Shown here piece by piece: positions 33,588 through 43,048 of a stretch of 64,000 nt of DNA. The notes beneath the pieces are model-generated. The model was not told the DNA's origin, ran no database searches, and was given only the letters and a program-made list of their open reading frames with translations. The stretch comes from Phycisphaerales bacterium. Its GTDB lineage: Bacteria > Planctomycetota > Phycisphaerae > Phycisphaerales > UBA1924. The number at the start of each line of letters is the position of its first letter. The first letter of the stretch is position 1. The translations under genes were made by a program, and so were the position numbers. The stretch is taken from the NCBI GenBank assembly GCA_040217175.1, contig JAVJNT010000001.1, forward strand, positions 124,001 to 188,000. Reading direction: 5' to 3'.

Positions 33588-35521
33588 AGAAGCTAAGGGG
33601 AGCCAAGAGAAGCAACCGGGCACGGGCCCTGGCAAGCGCGAGCGGCCGGGCGGCAGGCTTTACGCTCGTCGAGATGCTCGTTGCCGTCGGTGCCGTGGCG
33701 TTCGTGGCCGTGGGCATCGCGAGCATCTTCGGGTCGGTGGGCGACACGGTGTCGCGCGGCCGCAGCGTGAGCGCGATCACGCAGTACGCCGCCGTGCTCG
33801 AGCGCCAGATGCGCGAAGACTTCGAGGCCATGACCCGCGACGGGTACCTGATCATCCGGCACGAGTCGGCCGACAACGGGAACGACGTCCCGCTGTATGC
33901 CGACCAGCCGATCGGCGACTGGCGTCCGCGGCGGATCGACGAGATCATGTTCTTCATCGACGAGCCGTCGGCCTCGGCCCGCGAGCCGCTCGTTCCGGGC
34001 TTCGTGCCCGAGGGAGCGAGCGCCCGGATCTACTACGGCATCGGTCAGCGGATGGAAGTCGATCCAGACCAATCCAGTCCGTACGCGCGACCCGACGTTA
34101 CGACGCTCAACCGCACACCGGACACGACGTCCGGCCACCTTCCGGGGTCGACCGTGCCGGGCAACGCGAATCGCCTCGCCAACCAGTGGACGTTGCTGCG
34201 CCACTCGACGGCGCTCGTGAGCATCGGTGGAGGCGTGGGCGATGCGCCGTTCTCTTCGGGGCCGTTCTCGGCTCCGGCCGTCTGGCGGGACAACCGCCTG
34301 CAGGCCGGGCTGCAGCCCGCGGCCGAGAGCATCTTCCGATCGATCAACGCGCTCGACTATTCGAGCTGTCCGAACATCTTCCCGCTCGCCGAGGGCGTTC
34401 GCGAGACCGCCGGCGTGAGCGACCGCAACGTGAGCCCCCGGTTCGAGTCGGGCCTGGTCGACGTCGCGACGACCAACCTCGAGGAGATCCGCGGCATCGT
34501 GCAGTCGTCGCCGGGCCTGCTGGTCGATACCGCGACCACGCCCTTCCAGTATGCCTATCTCTCGCCGGCCCAGCTGACCGACTGTGCGCTGTACGTCGGG
34601 CCCGGCAGGGTCGTTGGCCCGGTGGGCGTGCAGCAGGCCTGGATGCGCGATGGCATGCCCGCGCCGAGCCACCGATCCGAGATCGACTTCGATCCCTCGC
34701 AGTTCGTAAGCCCGGGCCAGGAGCTGAACTACCGGTCGGTCAATCTGAACATCGATCAGGTCGCGCGCATGCGGTACGAGCCGGCGCCGCCCGACCTGCA
34801 CAGCCAGCTCTTCGAGGCCAGCGATCCCGCGCTGGCGGTCCGCGGCGGCATCCGCCTGGCCGACCAAAATGCGCTGGCGTCCGCGGCGTTCATCCCGCGC
34901 GTCTCGGAGTTCATCGTCGAGTGGAGCTTCGGCAAGACCGACGAAGAGGGACGAATGATCTGGCACGGGGCCGAGCGAGAAGTCGACTACGACGACGACG
35001 GCACCCCCGAAGAGACCATCTTCCCGTATCCGGCGTACGACCAGACGGTGCGCGGCACGCCCGCGGACCTGGCCGGCTCGTTCTTCGTGCCGTATCGCCT
35101 CCAGCAGTCCTTCGGCAGCGGCGTGATGGGCGTGGGCGACGAGCCGCGCGAGTTCACCAGCCTCCCGAGGCTCGGCCCACCGCTCTTCACCTTCCTGGCG
35201 GGCGACTTTGCCGATGAAGGCGATACGCACGCCAGCTATCCGGTCTTGCCCGAGGTCATCCACGGCGTGCAGACGTCGGCGCTGGGCGGCAGCGGTCCGG
35301 CCAACGCGGTGGTGTCGTACTTCGGCTACACGCTGCCGTTCTTTGATGCAGACGACCCCGACGGCGATGGCAACCTTGCGGACGCCGCGGCGGTCGACAC
35401 GCTTGACTGGCCCTGGCCCGAGCTCGTTCGCGTCACGGTGACGCTGACCGATCCGGGCGACGAGACCATCGAACGAACCTTCCAGTACGTCTTCCCCACG
35501 CCGGGCAACCCGGTGCGATGA
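33584..35521 (+). CDS. Very large prepilin-like protein, fourth of five (GspJ-position)
   Basis: The product has 645 residues. The start is GTG, overlapping the previous stop. The motif is GRAAG|FTLVEMLVAVGAVA with Gly at -1 and Glu at +5, the normal form. Residues after the helix contain VSRGRSVSAITQYAAVLER, as seen in GspJ-type minor pseudopilins, and a later IVEWSFGKTDEEGRM. GspJ is normally about 200 residues, so this is about three times larger. The outer domain has no Cys-rich or catalytic motif that I can see. The next gene starts in the stop as ATGA or 54 nt further in. Confidence 0.8.
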   Translation: MKKLRGAKRSNRARALASASGRAAGFTLVEMLVAVGAVAFVAVGIASIFGSVGDTVSRGRSVSAITQYAAVLERQMREDFEAMTRDGYLIIRHESADNGNDVPLYADQPIGDWRPRRIDEIMFFIDEPSASAREPLVPGFVPEGASARIYYGIGQRMEVDPDQSSPYARPDVTTLNRTPDTTSGHLPGSTVPGNANRLANQWTLLRHSTALVSIGGGVGDAPFSSGPFSAPAVWRDNRLQAGLQPAAESIFRSINALDYSSCPNIFPLAEGVRETAGVSDRNVSPRFESGLVDVATTNLEEIRGIVQSSPGLLVDTATTPFQYAYLSPAQLTDCALYVGPGRVVGPVGVQQAWMRDGMPAPSHRSEIDFDPSQFVSPGQELNYRSVNLNIDQVARMRYEPAPPDLHSQLFEASDPALAVRGGIRLADQNALASAAFIPRVSEFIVEWSFGKTDEEGRMIWHGAEREVDYDDDGTPEETIFPYPAYDQTVRGTPADLAGSFFVPYRLQQSFGSGVMGVGDEPREFTSLPRLGPPLFTFLAGDFADEGDTHASYPVLPEVIHGVQTSALGGSGPANAVVSYFGYTLPFFDADDPDGDGNLADAAAVDTLDWPWPELVRVTVTLTDPGDETIERTFQYVFPTPGNPVR

Positions 35522-35574
35522 CTGGAGCGAGCGACGCCGCGAGGCGGAACCACGCAATCGGGGAGGGAATGAAC

Positions 35575-38500
35575 ATGCGACGCATGCGAATGAACATGGG
35601 AGCGACCAAGGCCTTGCGGGCCGCCAGCGGCAACCTCGCCGCGCGACGGGGCTCGACGCTCATCCTCGTCGTGGCCACGCTTGCGCTGCTGGCCGTGCTG
35701 ACGGTTGCTTACGTCAGCATCGGCGGCGGTGACCGGCGCTCGGCCCGCACCACGACGCAGGCGGCCGAGATCGAGCGGCAGGCCGAGCACATCGGCGACT
35801 ACCTCGTCGGCATCGTCGGCGACGATGCGCTCTCGGTCTACTTCGAGGGCTTCGATCCCTCGGGCCAGCCCGTGTTCAAGACCGAAGCGGTCGACATGCC
35901 GCGGACCGACTTCAACCGCACCTTCGACGGCGAGCCGGCCAGCGGTCCGTCGACGCCCCAGCCCCAAGACAACTACTACGGCCTCGCGTTCACGCCCACG
36001 GGCTCGCTGCCGCCGCTCCGCGCGAGCGATGACCCGAGCGATCCGGCGATCTCCCTCTTCACCGCGAACGGCGACCTACTGCCCTTCGGCCCCAGCGACC
36101 CGTGGCTGGCCGCAAGCGAGCCGACCTACGTCCGCGAGGCGAGCGGCACGTTCAGCTCGCCCGCGTACGTCGATCGCGTCGACTGGGCGAAGATCTCCAA
36201 CATCGGTCCCAACGGGCTGTTCAGCAACCTGTTCAACATGCGCGGCAACTTCGACGCGGCGCCGGGCGTGGGCTCGGGCGAGATGAGCGACCCGAGCAGG
36301 ATGTACGTGACCGATCGCAATGGCGATCCGGTGCAGGTCTTGATCTACGGCGGATCGGCGACGCCCGAGATTCCGGCCCATTTCGACAGCCTGCAGGTCG
36401 GCTCGTTCCGGCCCGTGAACTTCGACAACGGCTTCGGCGTCGGTGACGCCGAGTACATGCCCTACATGTGGGCCGACGCCGACGGCGACGGGTTCTTTGA
36501 CTCGCGCTGGCAGGAGCTCGTCGACGTGACGGTGCCGGGCGCTTCGGCGGGCACGTTCATCCCGCGATCGGTGATCCCGACCGAGGGCCAGCTGCGCTGG
36601 TTCGTGGCGGCGCGCATCGTCGACCTCTCGGGCCGCGTCAACATCAACACGGCCCGGGGCCTGCTGCAGCCGATCGTGACCAGCGCCGGGTACGACGGTG
36701 CGCCGACGAATGCCGACCGTCTCGGCGCCTCGCCAGCCGACATCGATGCGCGACGCGTGCTGACCCATGAGAACGCCTGGGCACAGTTCAACAGGTTCCT
36801 GGACGAGGCCCCGCAGCCGGCAACGGCGGGCGCCCAGGACTACGAGGACTACGAGGACGAGGTCATCGCCCGCGACGTCGGCGAGCAGGGATTCATCGCC
36901 GTGCGCCGCGTGCTGGACGGCGAGCAGCCTCCGGCCGGCTTCTTGATGCCCGAGCCGCGAGACGAGCCGCTCATGCCCGATGAGCGTCGATTCGAGTACA
37001 GCGAGTTCCGGCGCAGCGGCGGCGGCATCCTGCAGAACGACGTCGAGGGTACCTATCGGCAGTACGGCTTCGGCCTCGAGGACCTCGCCGACCTGCTCGC
37101 CTTCGAGGGGCTGAATAACCCGCAGAGCCTCTCGAGCCTCGAGCGTGCGGTCGGCGGTCGCGATGGTGCCGAGGACAACCTGAGCCCGCTGCGCGAGAAC
37201 CGATCGCTGCAGGTCGAGCGCGACCTGTCGGACCCCGACGCCGCGCTCGCCCAGAAGCACATCGGCGTACGGCAGCACCTCACGACGCTCAGCGGAGGCA
37301 TTCCTCGCGTTCCCTCGCGGGTCCAACTCGTGTCGTCGCCAACGGCGCTGGACGTGTTCACGAGCATCTCGTCGCTGCCCGACAGCACGGTGGCGCTCGA
37401 TCCGCTGAGCCAGGATCCGACCGTGCTGCAGGACGGCTATCGCCTGCTCGGTCTCGCGGCGCCGCAGGACCTTCCGACGGGCAGCACGACGGGCGAGATC
37501 TCGGCTCGGCTGCGTCGAAACGTGCACCCCATGTTCCGCACGTACGCCAGCGCCCTCGTGCCCTCGGCCGAGGAATCCGGCGCGTGGTCCGACGACGCGT
37601 GGCAGACCACGTTCTACGGCTTCGATCGCCTCTTCGCGCTGCGCACCGCGGCCCACGCCGTGGCGAACACAATCGACATGTTCGATGGCGACGACGTACC
37701 CAGCGCCTTCACGCTGCTCGTCGACGGCGACGGCTCGACCCGCGCCGACCTCGAGAACGATCCTGCGTGGCAGGACGCGTTCCCCTGGTGGAGCCAGCCC
37801 GAGGTGCTGGGTTCGTCGGCCCCTCCCGGCGTGAGCGGGCGCCTCGACTTCGGCGATGCGCGACTGCCGGCTGGGCTCATCGAAACCGATGGCGTCGCCG
37901 CGATGAACGTGTATGGGCTCGAGGTCCATCCATTCATCACGCAGGTATCGCTGTACAACATGTTCACCGATGCACCGGAAGCGGTGGGTGGCGACATGGA
38001 GTACGTACCACCGACTGGTCCTGGTGGTGGTCCGATCTTCGGGCCCGGTGGCGGCGGTGGTGCCCAGCCGATCACGATCGACTTCGACACGAGCACGTCA
38101 AACACCGACTTTGTCGGACAAGTGCTCGCTGTCCAGCTCAGCAACCCATACACGACCGACATTGTCGTCCGGAACGATCAGTACTACGTCCGATTCGGCG
38201 AACTTGGCGGACCCGTGGCGATCCCGCAGCTGCCCGATGGTCTCGAAGTGCCGGCCGGAACGCGCATCCCCGCCGGTGGCAGCATCGTGCTGTACGTCGA
38301 CACGCAGGTCAGCGCGAACGAGCGAGTTCCGCAGCGAGCGGCTCGCGCAGCCGCCTCTTTCTTTGGCGTCCAGGCGAGCGACGTGGAGTCGTGGCTGAAC
38401 CTCCACTTCGGCGACGATCCGAACGTGGACGTCACTCGATTCGACGTCGATGCGTCGGGCGTCGATGACTTCCTGGCCGGTTCACCCGGTGGGGTGGCCC

Positions 38501-40323
38501 TCGATTCCGATGCCAACCGAGAAGTGACGCTGTGGACGCGGCTCAACCGCGTTGCCGTTGGCACCGATCCCAATGCATTCACCGACGTCATGCTCGACCG
38601 CCTGCTCGACCCCGTGCCGCTCAGCGATCGGCCGACGCTCGATCGGCGACCCCCCGGCACCAACACCGATGTCGATACGACCGTCGCCGGGCCCGAGGGC
38701 ATGACGCCCGCCGAGGCAATCGACAACACCGGTTTCTCGATCGTGACGTGGGGCACCATCGCCCGGCCGGCGGGAGCGGTCTCCGCACCGCTTGGCGCCT
38801 TACCCGCGTACATCCTCGAGAAGCCATTCGTCGAAGTCGGCGCCCCGCTGAACGATGCCGCGACCGACGACCTCATGCTTCCTGCGCCGCTCACGCCCGG
38901 GTTCTCGCTCAATCGAGGCCAGTTCGTGGGTGGGAACAAGCTCCGCAGCGCCGAACGGTCGCTCCTTGACATCGTGCGCGATCCCGCCGGCACGAAGGGG
39001 CAGACCGCCCAGGTTCCTTCGGACATCGTCCTCGACGTCGAAGATACCTCGCACCGGGTGCGGATCACGGTGTCGCCTACCGAACACACCCGTGGCCTCG
39101 CATTCAGCGACCTCTACGCCAGCCCCCTCCGCAACGACAACCGCGGCCTGCTTGATTCCTCGTCGACGCAGTCGTCGCGTATGCTCCGGCCGGGTGACTT
39201 CCTGGGTGCGCCAGCCGTGGGGCCGGTGCAGATGCCGGCGCGAGACGGCGGCGTGGACCCGTTGCTGCTCGATTGGTTTACCACCGGCGAACTGCTGACG
39301 CTCGCCCTCGGGTACGACGAAGCACTCGGGCCGAACCAGCCGGGGTCGTATCCGGGCCTGCCCGAAGACACGTTCGAGTTGCTCGATCGCGGCCACCTGT
39401 CGCTCAACCTGCCGGCGCCGTTCGTCGACGTCGACACGAGCGGCGACTTTTCGGCGGGCGACGAACGCCGCGGCCTGGGCGTGCCCCACGCGATGGCGAT
39501 CACCAGCAACATCACCACCATCGAGGCGCCCGTCAACACGCGGACGCCCATCGCCGGCCTTGTGAACCTGAACACGGCGACCGAGGTGGCTTCGAGCGTG
39601 CTGCCCGGGTTGACGCCGACCTTCGAGAGCACGGTCGATCCGACGCTCGCGTGGATCGAGGATGGTTCCACGCCGCTTCACGATGCGCGGTCCGACGTCG
39701 CCGCCGGCATTCGCTCGTATCGGGATAAGTCGGCGGCGTTGACCCGTGCCGGGGCCTCGGACGCGTTCTTCAGCACGTCGGCCTGGGGCGACAGCGACCC
39801 CGAAGACCTCTTTGGCCGCCAGGATTCCACGGGCATCATCGGCCTCCGTGAGGACGGCGGCCTGTTGTCGGTCGGCGAGATGCTCGCTGCCGACACGCTG
39901 CCCGCGGGCGGGCCGGTCCTTGGTCCGTCCACGTACGCCCGTCCGCACATGATCCGCCGCTTGGGGCAGGACGGCCGGTCGCTCGACGTCGACGGCGTCG
40001 ACGCCGTCCGCTACGCCGTCGGCGGTGCGGTTGACCGCGGCGTGAGCGGTGGGGGCTTCAACGACGACGGCATCGCCGACGACTACGACGAGCAGCTCGC
40101 GCTCTTCAACGGCGTGGCGAACACCGTGACGGTCCGAAGCGACGTGTACGCCATCTGGTTCGTCATGCACGGCTACGCCCGCGAAGACGTCGAGGGCCTG
40201 CGTCCCGACGATCCGATGGTGCCGTCGGTGGCCAGGCGTTATCTGATGGTGGTCGACCGCTCGAACGTGCGTCGGGCCGGCGACAAGCCGAATATTCTCC
40301 TGTTCGACGAGCTTCCGCTGTAG
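35575..40323 (+). CDS. Giant GspK-like minor pseudopilin (about 1582 residues), last of five
   Basis: This is the largest gene in the window. The N-terminal segment is LAARRG|STLILVVATLALLAV: a pilin-like helix with no Glu at +5. Loss of Glu5 is the mark of GspK, the tip protein. Two segments match the GspK helix-hairpin-helix core, GRVNINTARG near residue 353 and VNLNTATEVA near 1330, so the GspK domain may be duplicated or greatly inserted. The region between is Gly/Asp/Arg-rich, including a Gly-Pro patch near 820. GspK is normally about 320 residues. Start choice: GGGAGGG at 35561-35567 sits 7-8 nt before ATG at 35575; ATG at 35518 (ATGA overlap) is an alternative. A terminator follows. 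Confidence 0.82.
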   Translation: MRRMRMNMGATKALRAASGNLAARRGSTLILVVATLALLAVLTVAYVSIGGGDRRSARTTTQAAEIERQAEHIGDYLVGIVGDDALSVYFEGFDPSGQPVFKTEAVDMPRTDFNRTFDGEPASGPSTPQPQDNYYGLAFTPTGSLPPLRASDDPSDPAISLFTANGDLLPFGPSDPWLAASEPTYVREASGTFSSPAYVDRVDWAKISNIGPNGLFSNLFNMRGNFDAAPGVGSGEMSDPSRMYVTDRNGDPVQVLIYGGSATPEIPAHFDSLQVGSFRPVNFDNGFGVGDAEYMPYMWADADGDGFFDSRWQELVDVTVPGASAGTFIPRSVIPTEGQLRWFVAARIVDLSGRVNINTARGLLQPIVTSAGYDGAPTNADRLGASPADIDARRVLTHENAWAQFNRFLDEAPQPATAGAQDYEDYEDEVIARDVGEQGFIAVRRVLDGEQPPAGFLMPEPRDEPLMPDERRFEYSEFRRSGGGILQNDVEGTYRQYGFGLEDLADLLAFEGLNNPQSLSSLERAVGGRDGAEDNLSPLRENRSLQVERDLSDPDAALAQKHIGVRQHLTTLSGGIPRVPSRVQLVSSPTALDVFTSISSLPDSTVALDPLSQDPTVLQDGYRLLGLAAPQDLPTGSTTGEISARLRRNVHPMFRTYASALVPSAEESGAWSDDAWQTTFYGFDRLFALRTAAHAVANTIDMFDGDDVPSAFTLLVDGDGSTRADLENDPAWQDAFPWWSQPEVLGSSAPPGVSGRLDFGDARLPAGLIETDGVAAMNVYGLEVHPFITQVSLYNMFTDAPEAVGGDMEYVPPTGPGGGPIFGPGGGGGAQPITIDFDTSTSNTDFVGQVLAVQLSNPYTTDIVVRNDQYYVRFGELGGPVAIPQLPDGLEVPAGTRIPAGGSIVLYVDTQVSANERVPQRAARAAASFFGVQASDVESWLNLHFGDDPNVDVTRFDVDASGVDDFLAGSPGGVALDSDANREVTLWTRLNRVAVGTDPNAFTDVMLDRLLDPVPLSDRPTLDRRPPGTNTDVDTTVAGPEGMTPAEAIDNTGFSIVTWGTIARPAGAVSAPLGALPAYILEKPFVEVGAPLNDAATDDLMLPAPLTPGFSLNRGQFVGGNKLRSAERSLLDIVRDPAGTKGQTAQVPSDIVLDVEDTSHRVRITVSPTEHTRGLAFSDLYASPLRNDNRGLLDSSSTQSSRMLRPGDFLGAPAVGPVQMPARDGGVDPLLLDWFTTGELLTLALGYDEALGPNQPGSYPGLPEDTFELLDRGHLSLNLPAPFVDVDTSGDFSAGDERRGLGVPHAMAITSNITTIEAPVNTRTPIAGLVNLNTATEVASSVLPGLTPTFESTVDPTLAWIEDGSTPLHDARSDVAAGIRSYRDKSAALTRAGASDAFFSTSAWGDSDPEDLFGRQDSTGIIGLREDGGLLSVGEMLAADTLPAGGPVLGPSTYARPHMIRRLGQDGRSLDVDGVDAVRYAVGGAVDRGVSGGGFNDDGIADDYDEQLALFNGVANTVTVRSDVYAIWFVMHGYAREDVEGLRPDDPMVPSVARRYLMVVDRSNVRRAGDKPNILLFDELPL

Positions 40324-40380
40324 GCGGCAAGGGGAGTCTGCCTCAGTCGAAGCACGATCAACAGGACTGCGTGGGGTGGC

Positions 40381-40421
40381 GGCCGGGCGGCAACCAGGGA
40401 GGCGCCCGGTCGTCTCTTTTT
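40381..40421 (+). terminator. Terminator of the pseudopilin operon
   Basis: GCCGGGCG at 40382-40389 pairs with CGCCCGGT at 40403-40410 around a loop of about 13 nt, followed by CGTCTCTTTTTG with TTTTT at 40417-40421. Stem and T-tract are both good for intrinsic termination. It lies 58 nt past the giant gene and upstream of tRNA-Pro. Confidence 0.75.
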
Positions 40422-40470
40422 GTATCTCGTCGGGGTCCGCTCCAGCGGCCTCGGTCTACAGTTGGAAGGC

Positions 40471-40544
40471 CAGGGTGTAGCTCAGCTTGGTAGAGCACCT
40501 GCTTTGGGAGCAGGAAGTCGCAGGTTCAAATCCTGTCACCCTGA
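40471..40544 (+). tRNA. tRNA-Pro (anticodon TGG)
   Basis: A 74-nt cloverleaf. The acceptor stem CAGGGTG pairs with CACCCTG, discriminator A. The D arm holds AGCTCAGCTTGGTAGAGC, the anticodon arm CCTGC-TTTGGGA-GCAGG has TGG, and the T arm holds CAGGTTCAAATCCTG. No CCA is encoded at the 3' end. It reads CCN proline codons through a TGG anticodon with wobble. Confidence 0.96.
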
Positions 40545-40645
40545 TTCGATCCCACGCGCCGCGGCCCGCACGAATCGAGACGCACGCGATACTCGTTCCA
40601 AGGCAGCATGCACCACTAGACCAAGTGGTGCAGGAGGGAGCCGTC

Positions 40646-41872
40646 ATGGAACGCGTCTTTGCCTGGATCGCCCTGGCCCTGATGGCAGGCCTCGTGCTCG
40701 CCCGCCCGGCGACCGCGAAGACGGATCGGTTCTACCTCGATCAACACGTGGCATCGGCAGGAAACGTTGTCCGGCTCGATGCGACGTCTCCCGACAACGC
40801 GGGCGAGCGTCCCCGGCCGTTTGCGCGAGACTTCACGTACGTGCTCACGCGAGTCTCCGATGGCAAGAGGCTCTGGAGCCACAAGCAGGGCGTCGGCGAG
40901 CCATCGCCCATCCGCGCGTTCGTGCACGACGACGGATGGGTGGTCGTGTGGAACGCGCGGCACGAGCTCATGGTGCTCGACAAGGACACGGGCGCCGTCA
41001 AGGCGAGGGACTCCATCCTCGACCAGTTTCCCGAGGCCGAGGCGCAGCAGTACGTGCATCAATCGACTGCGGGGCCGATATGGTCCTCGGGGTCGAGTTG
41101 GACGTTCGTGACGGTCGAGGACCGCACGTTGTTTGTCATCACGACGGGCTGGGGCCGACGCCTGGTGATGGACCTCGCGAAGGGTGAGTACGTCCGGCTC
41201 GGCGGTGCGGCCGGGGCGCAGCTCGAAGAGTCGGTCCTCGCGGCGGCCCGTGAGACACTGCGCGTCGCCGTCGAAGATCTCGAGGCACTGTGCGGCGCAC
41301 GCCGCGTGGTCGAGGGCAAGCCGGTCGAGCCACCGGTCAGCGCCGGAGAAGTCTCGGCCGCCCTGGCCATGCTGCTGCGGGCCGAAGACCGTCGGGTCGT
41401 GCTGCACTTGCTCGAGCTTGAGAAGTGCACGTACGTCGGGTCTTCGGGTGGCTGGTGGGACATCGACGGCAAGTACGAGGGCGGCATCAACCCGTTCCAG
41501 CAGCGCGAGTTCACGCTGCGGCGCGTGGCCCAGTTGGGGCTCAGGCGGCTGGGCGAAACGCCGGCGGCGCCCTCGGGCGTGCAGATCTCGGGCGGCCACG
41601 CCATCGGAGTCAACCTGCCCGCGCCGCGAGCCGAGCGCGTCGACCTCCTACGGCCGGGTATGAAGCCCCGCGAGATCCTCGAAACCATCGGCCACCCCGA
41701 CCAGCTCCGCTTCGGGCGTCGGGGCACGTGGGAGTACGACATCGACGCCGAAGAGCCTTTCACGCTGGTAATCCACTTCGACGCGGACCACCTTCAGGTC
41801 GATCGCACCGAGCGCGTCCCGCCCAAGTGGATGGGCAAGGAGCGATGGGACGACGTGTTCGGCCTGAACTAG
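40646..41872 (+). CDS. Secreted or membrane-anchored protein of unknown function
   Basis: The product has 408 residues. The N-terminal 24 residues are a signal peptide (MERVFAWIALALMAGLVLARPATA). The mature part begins with a beta-rich region that reads like a repeated strand protein (DDGWVVVWNARHELMVLDKDTG, TFVTVEDRTLFVITTGWGRR). After about residue 200 it becomes helical and rich in Ala/Leu. The C-terminal part (LRPGMKPREILETIGHPDQL, WEYDIDAEEPFTLVIHFDADHL) resembles a BamE/SmpA-type module of envelope lipoproteins, though the resemblance is loose. An upstream frame from 40487 runs through the tRNA and is not used; AGGAGGGAG precedes the ATG at 40646. It lies upstream of the amino-sugar operon with a 97-nt gap. 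Confidence 0.7.
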   Translation: MERVFAWIALALMAGLVLARPATAKTDRFYLDQHVASAGNVVRLDATSPDNAGERPRPFARDFTYVLTRVSDGKRLWSHKQGVGEPSPIRAFVHDDGWVVVWNARHELMVLDKDTGAVKARDSILDQFPEAEAQQYVHQSTAGPIWSSGSSWTFVTVEDRTLFVITTGWGRRLVMDLAKGEYVRLGGAAGAQLEESVLAAARETLRVAVEDLEALCGARRVVEGKPVEPPVSAGEVSAALAMLLRAEDRRVVLHLLELEKCTYVGSSGGWWDIDGKYEGGINPFQQREFTLRRVAQLGLRRLGETPAAPSGVQISGGHAIGVNLPAPRAERVDLLRPGMKPREILETIGHPDQLRFGRRGTWEYDIDAEEPFTLVIHFDADHLQVDRTERVPPKWMGKERWDDVFGLN

Positions 41873-41968
41873 CAGGAGGGCCCTACCGATCTCGGGGCAC
41901 CCGATGAGCGATCAGCTAGGGGACCAGCTTCTGGGGATCGGGTCGGGTCGCTCGCCGATAGTGTGTCG

Positions 41969-43048
41969 ATGGTGCGTTACGCGATCGGCTGCATGACCGG
42001 GACCAGCCTGGACGGGCTGGACGCCGCCCTCGTCGAGGCGGAGGGCAAGGGACTGGACCTCCGCGTTCGCACGGCCGGATACGTGAGTGCCGGGCTCGGC
42101 GATCTCGTTGATGGACTACGTGCGGCAGCGACTGGGGCCCCGATCAACGCCGGAGAATTCGCGCGGCTTGCGCTGGACTTCGGTGGACTGCATGCTCGGG
42201 TGTTAGGAGACATGCTCGACGGCGCTGGCGTCGAGCCGGCGGTATGCGTCCTGCCTGGTCAGACGATCGTCCACAAGCCTCCAGTATCGCTGCAGCTCAT
42301 CAACCCGTGGCCCGTCGCGCGGCGACTGGGCTGTCCGGTGCTGTACGATCTGCGTGGCGCCGACCTTGCAGCGGGCGGACAGGGTGCCCCGATTACCCCC
42401 ATCGCGGACTGGGTGCTGTTTCGGTCCGAAGACGAGGATCGCGCGATCGTGAACCTCGGCGGGTTCTGCAACATCACGACGCTACCGGCTGCGTCGAGGC
42501 CCGACGGCGTACGAGGGTCCGACGTATGCGCCTGCAACCAAGTGCTCGACGCGTGCGCCAGACGAGCATTGGGAAAGGCGTACGACGAGGACGGGCGAGC
42601 GGCCCTGGCGGGTCGGCCCGATGACGAAGCCGTGGGCACGCTGCGTGACATACTCCGTGCGCAGTCGTCCGGTGATCGCTCACTAGGCACCGGCGACGAA
42701 TGTGGGGCGTGGGTAGACCGGTACGATTCGCTGGATGGACGCGATCTCTTGGCCAGCGCCGCCCATGCGGTCGGTACCGTGATCGGTGAACGGGCACGTT
42801 CAGAGGGCGTTGCGGTGCTCGCCGGCGGTGGAGTTCGAAACGCGGCGCTCGTGCGCTCCATCGAGGCTGCCGCAGGTGCGTGCCGGTTCACCGACGCACT
42901 CGGCGTGGGTGCACACCAACGCGAGGCGACGTGCATCGCAGTACTTGGCCTGCTCGCGCTCGACAATGTCGTGTACACGCAGAGAGCTATCACCGGGCGG
43001 CGGGAGGACCTCGTGGCCGAGGGCGCGTGGATCGGGGTACGACCGTGA
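41969..43048 (+). CDS. anmK: Anhydro-N-acetylmuramic acid kinase
   Basis: The product has 359 residues. AnmK opens and phosphorylates 1,6-anhydro-MurNAc, released from cell-wall turnover, to MurNAc-6-phosphate with ATP in the cytoplasm. The family signature is at the start: IGCMTGTSLDGLDAALVEAE. Others are GQTIVHKP, LINPWPVARRLGCPVLYDLR, NLGGFCNITTLP and the late VLAGGGVRNAALVRSIEA. In-frame GTG at 41963 is a possible start, but ATG at 41969 (MVRYAIGCMTG) matches the family. It is the first gene of a four-gene overlapping operon; its stop overlaps the murQ start as GTGA. Confidence 0.95.
   Translation: MVRYAIGCMTGTSLDGLDAALVEAEGKGLDLRVRTAGYVSAGLGDLVDGLRAAATGAPINAGEFARLALDFGGLHARVLGDMLDGAGVEPAVCVLPGQTIVHKPPVSLQLINPWPVARRLGCPVLYDLRGADLAAGGQGAPITPIADWVLFRSEDEDRAIVNLGGFCNITTLPAASRPDGVRGSDVCACNQVLDACARRALGKAYDEDGRAALAGRPDDEAVGTLRDILRAQSSGDRSLGTGDECGAWVDRYDSLDGRDLLASAAHAVGTVIGERARSEGVAVLAGGGVRNAALVRSIEAAAGACRFTDALGVGAHQREATCIAVLGLLALDNVVYTQRAITGRREDLVAEGAWIGVRP

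Noticed and set aside
33593-35557. 654-residue open frame antisense to the fourth pseudopilin
   Set aside because: Composition and overlap show a shadow frame; the forward gene has a prepilin signal and coupled start.
40487-40645. N-terminal extension of the secreted protein gene through the tRNA
   Set aside because: The frame runs through tRNA-Pro; a strong ribosome site and signal peptide start at 40646.
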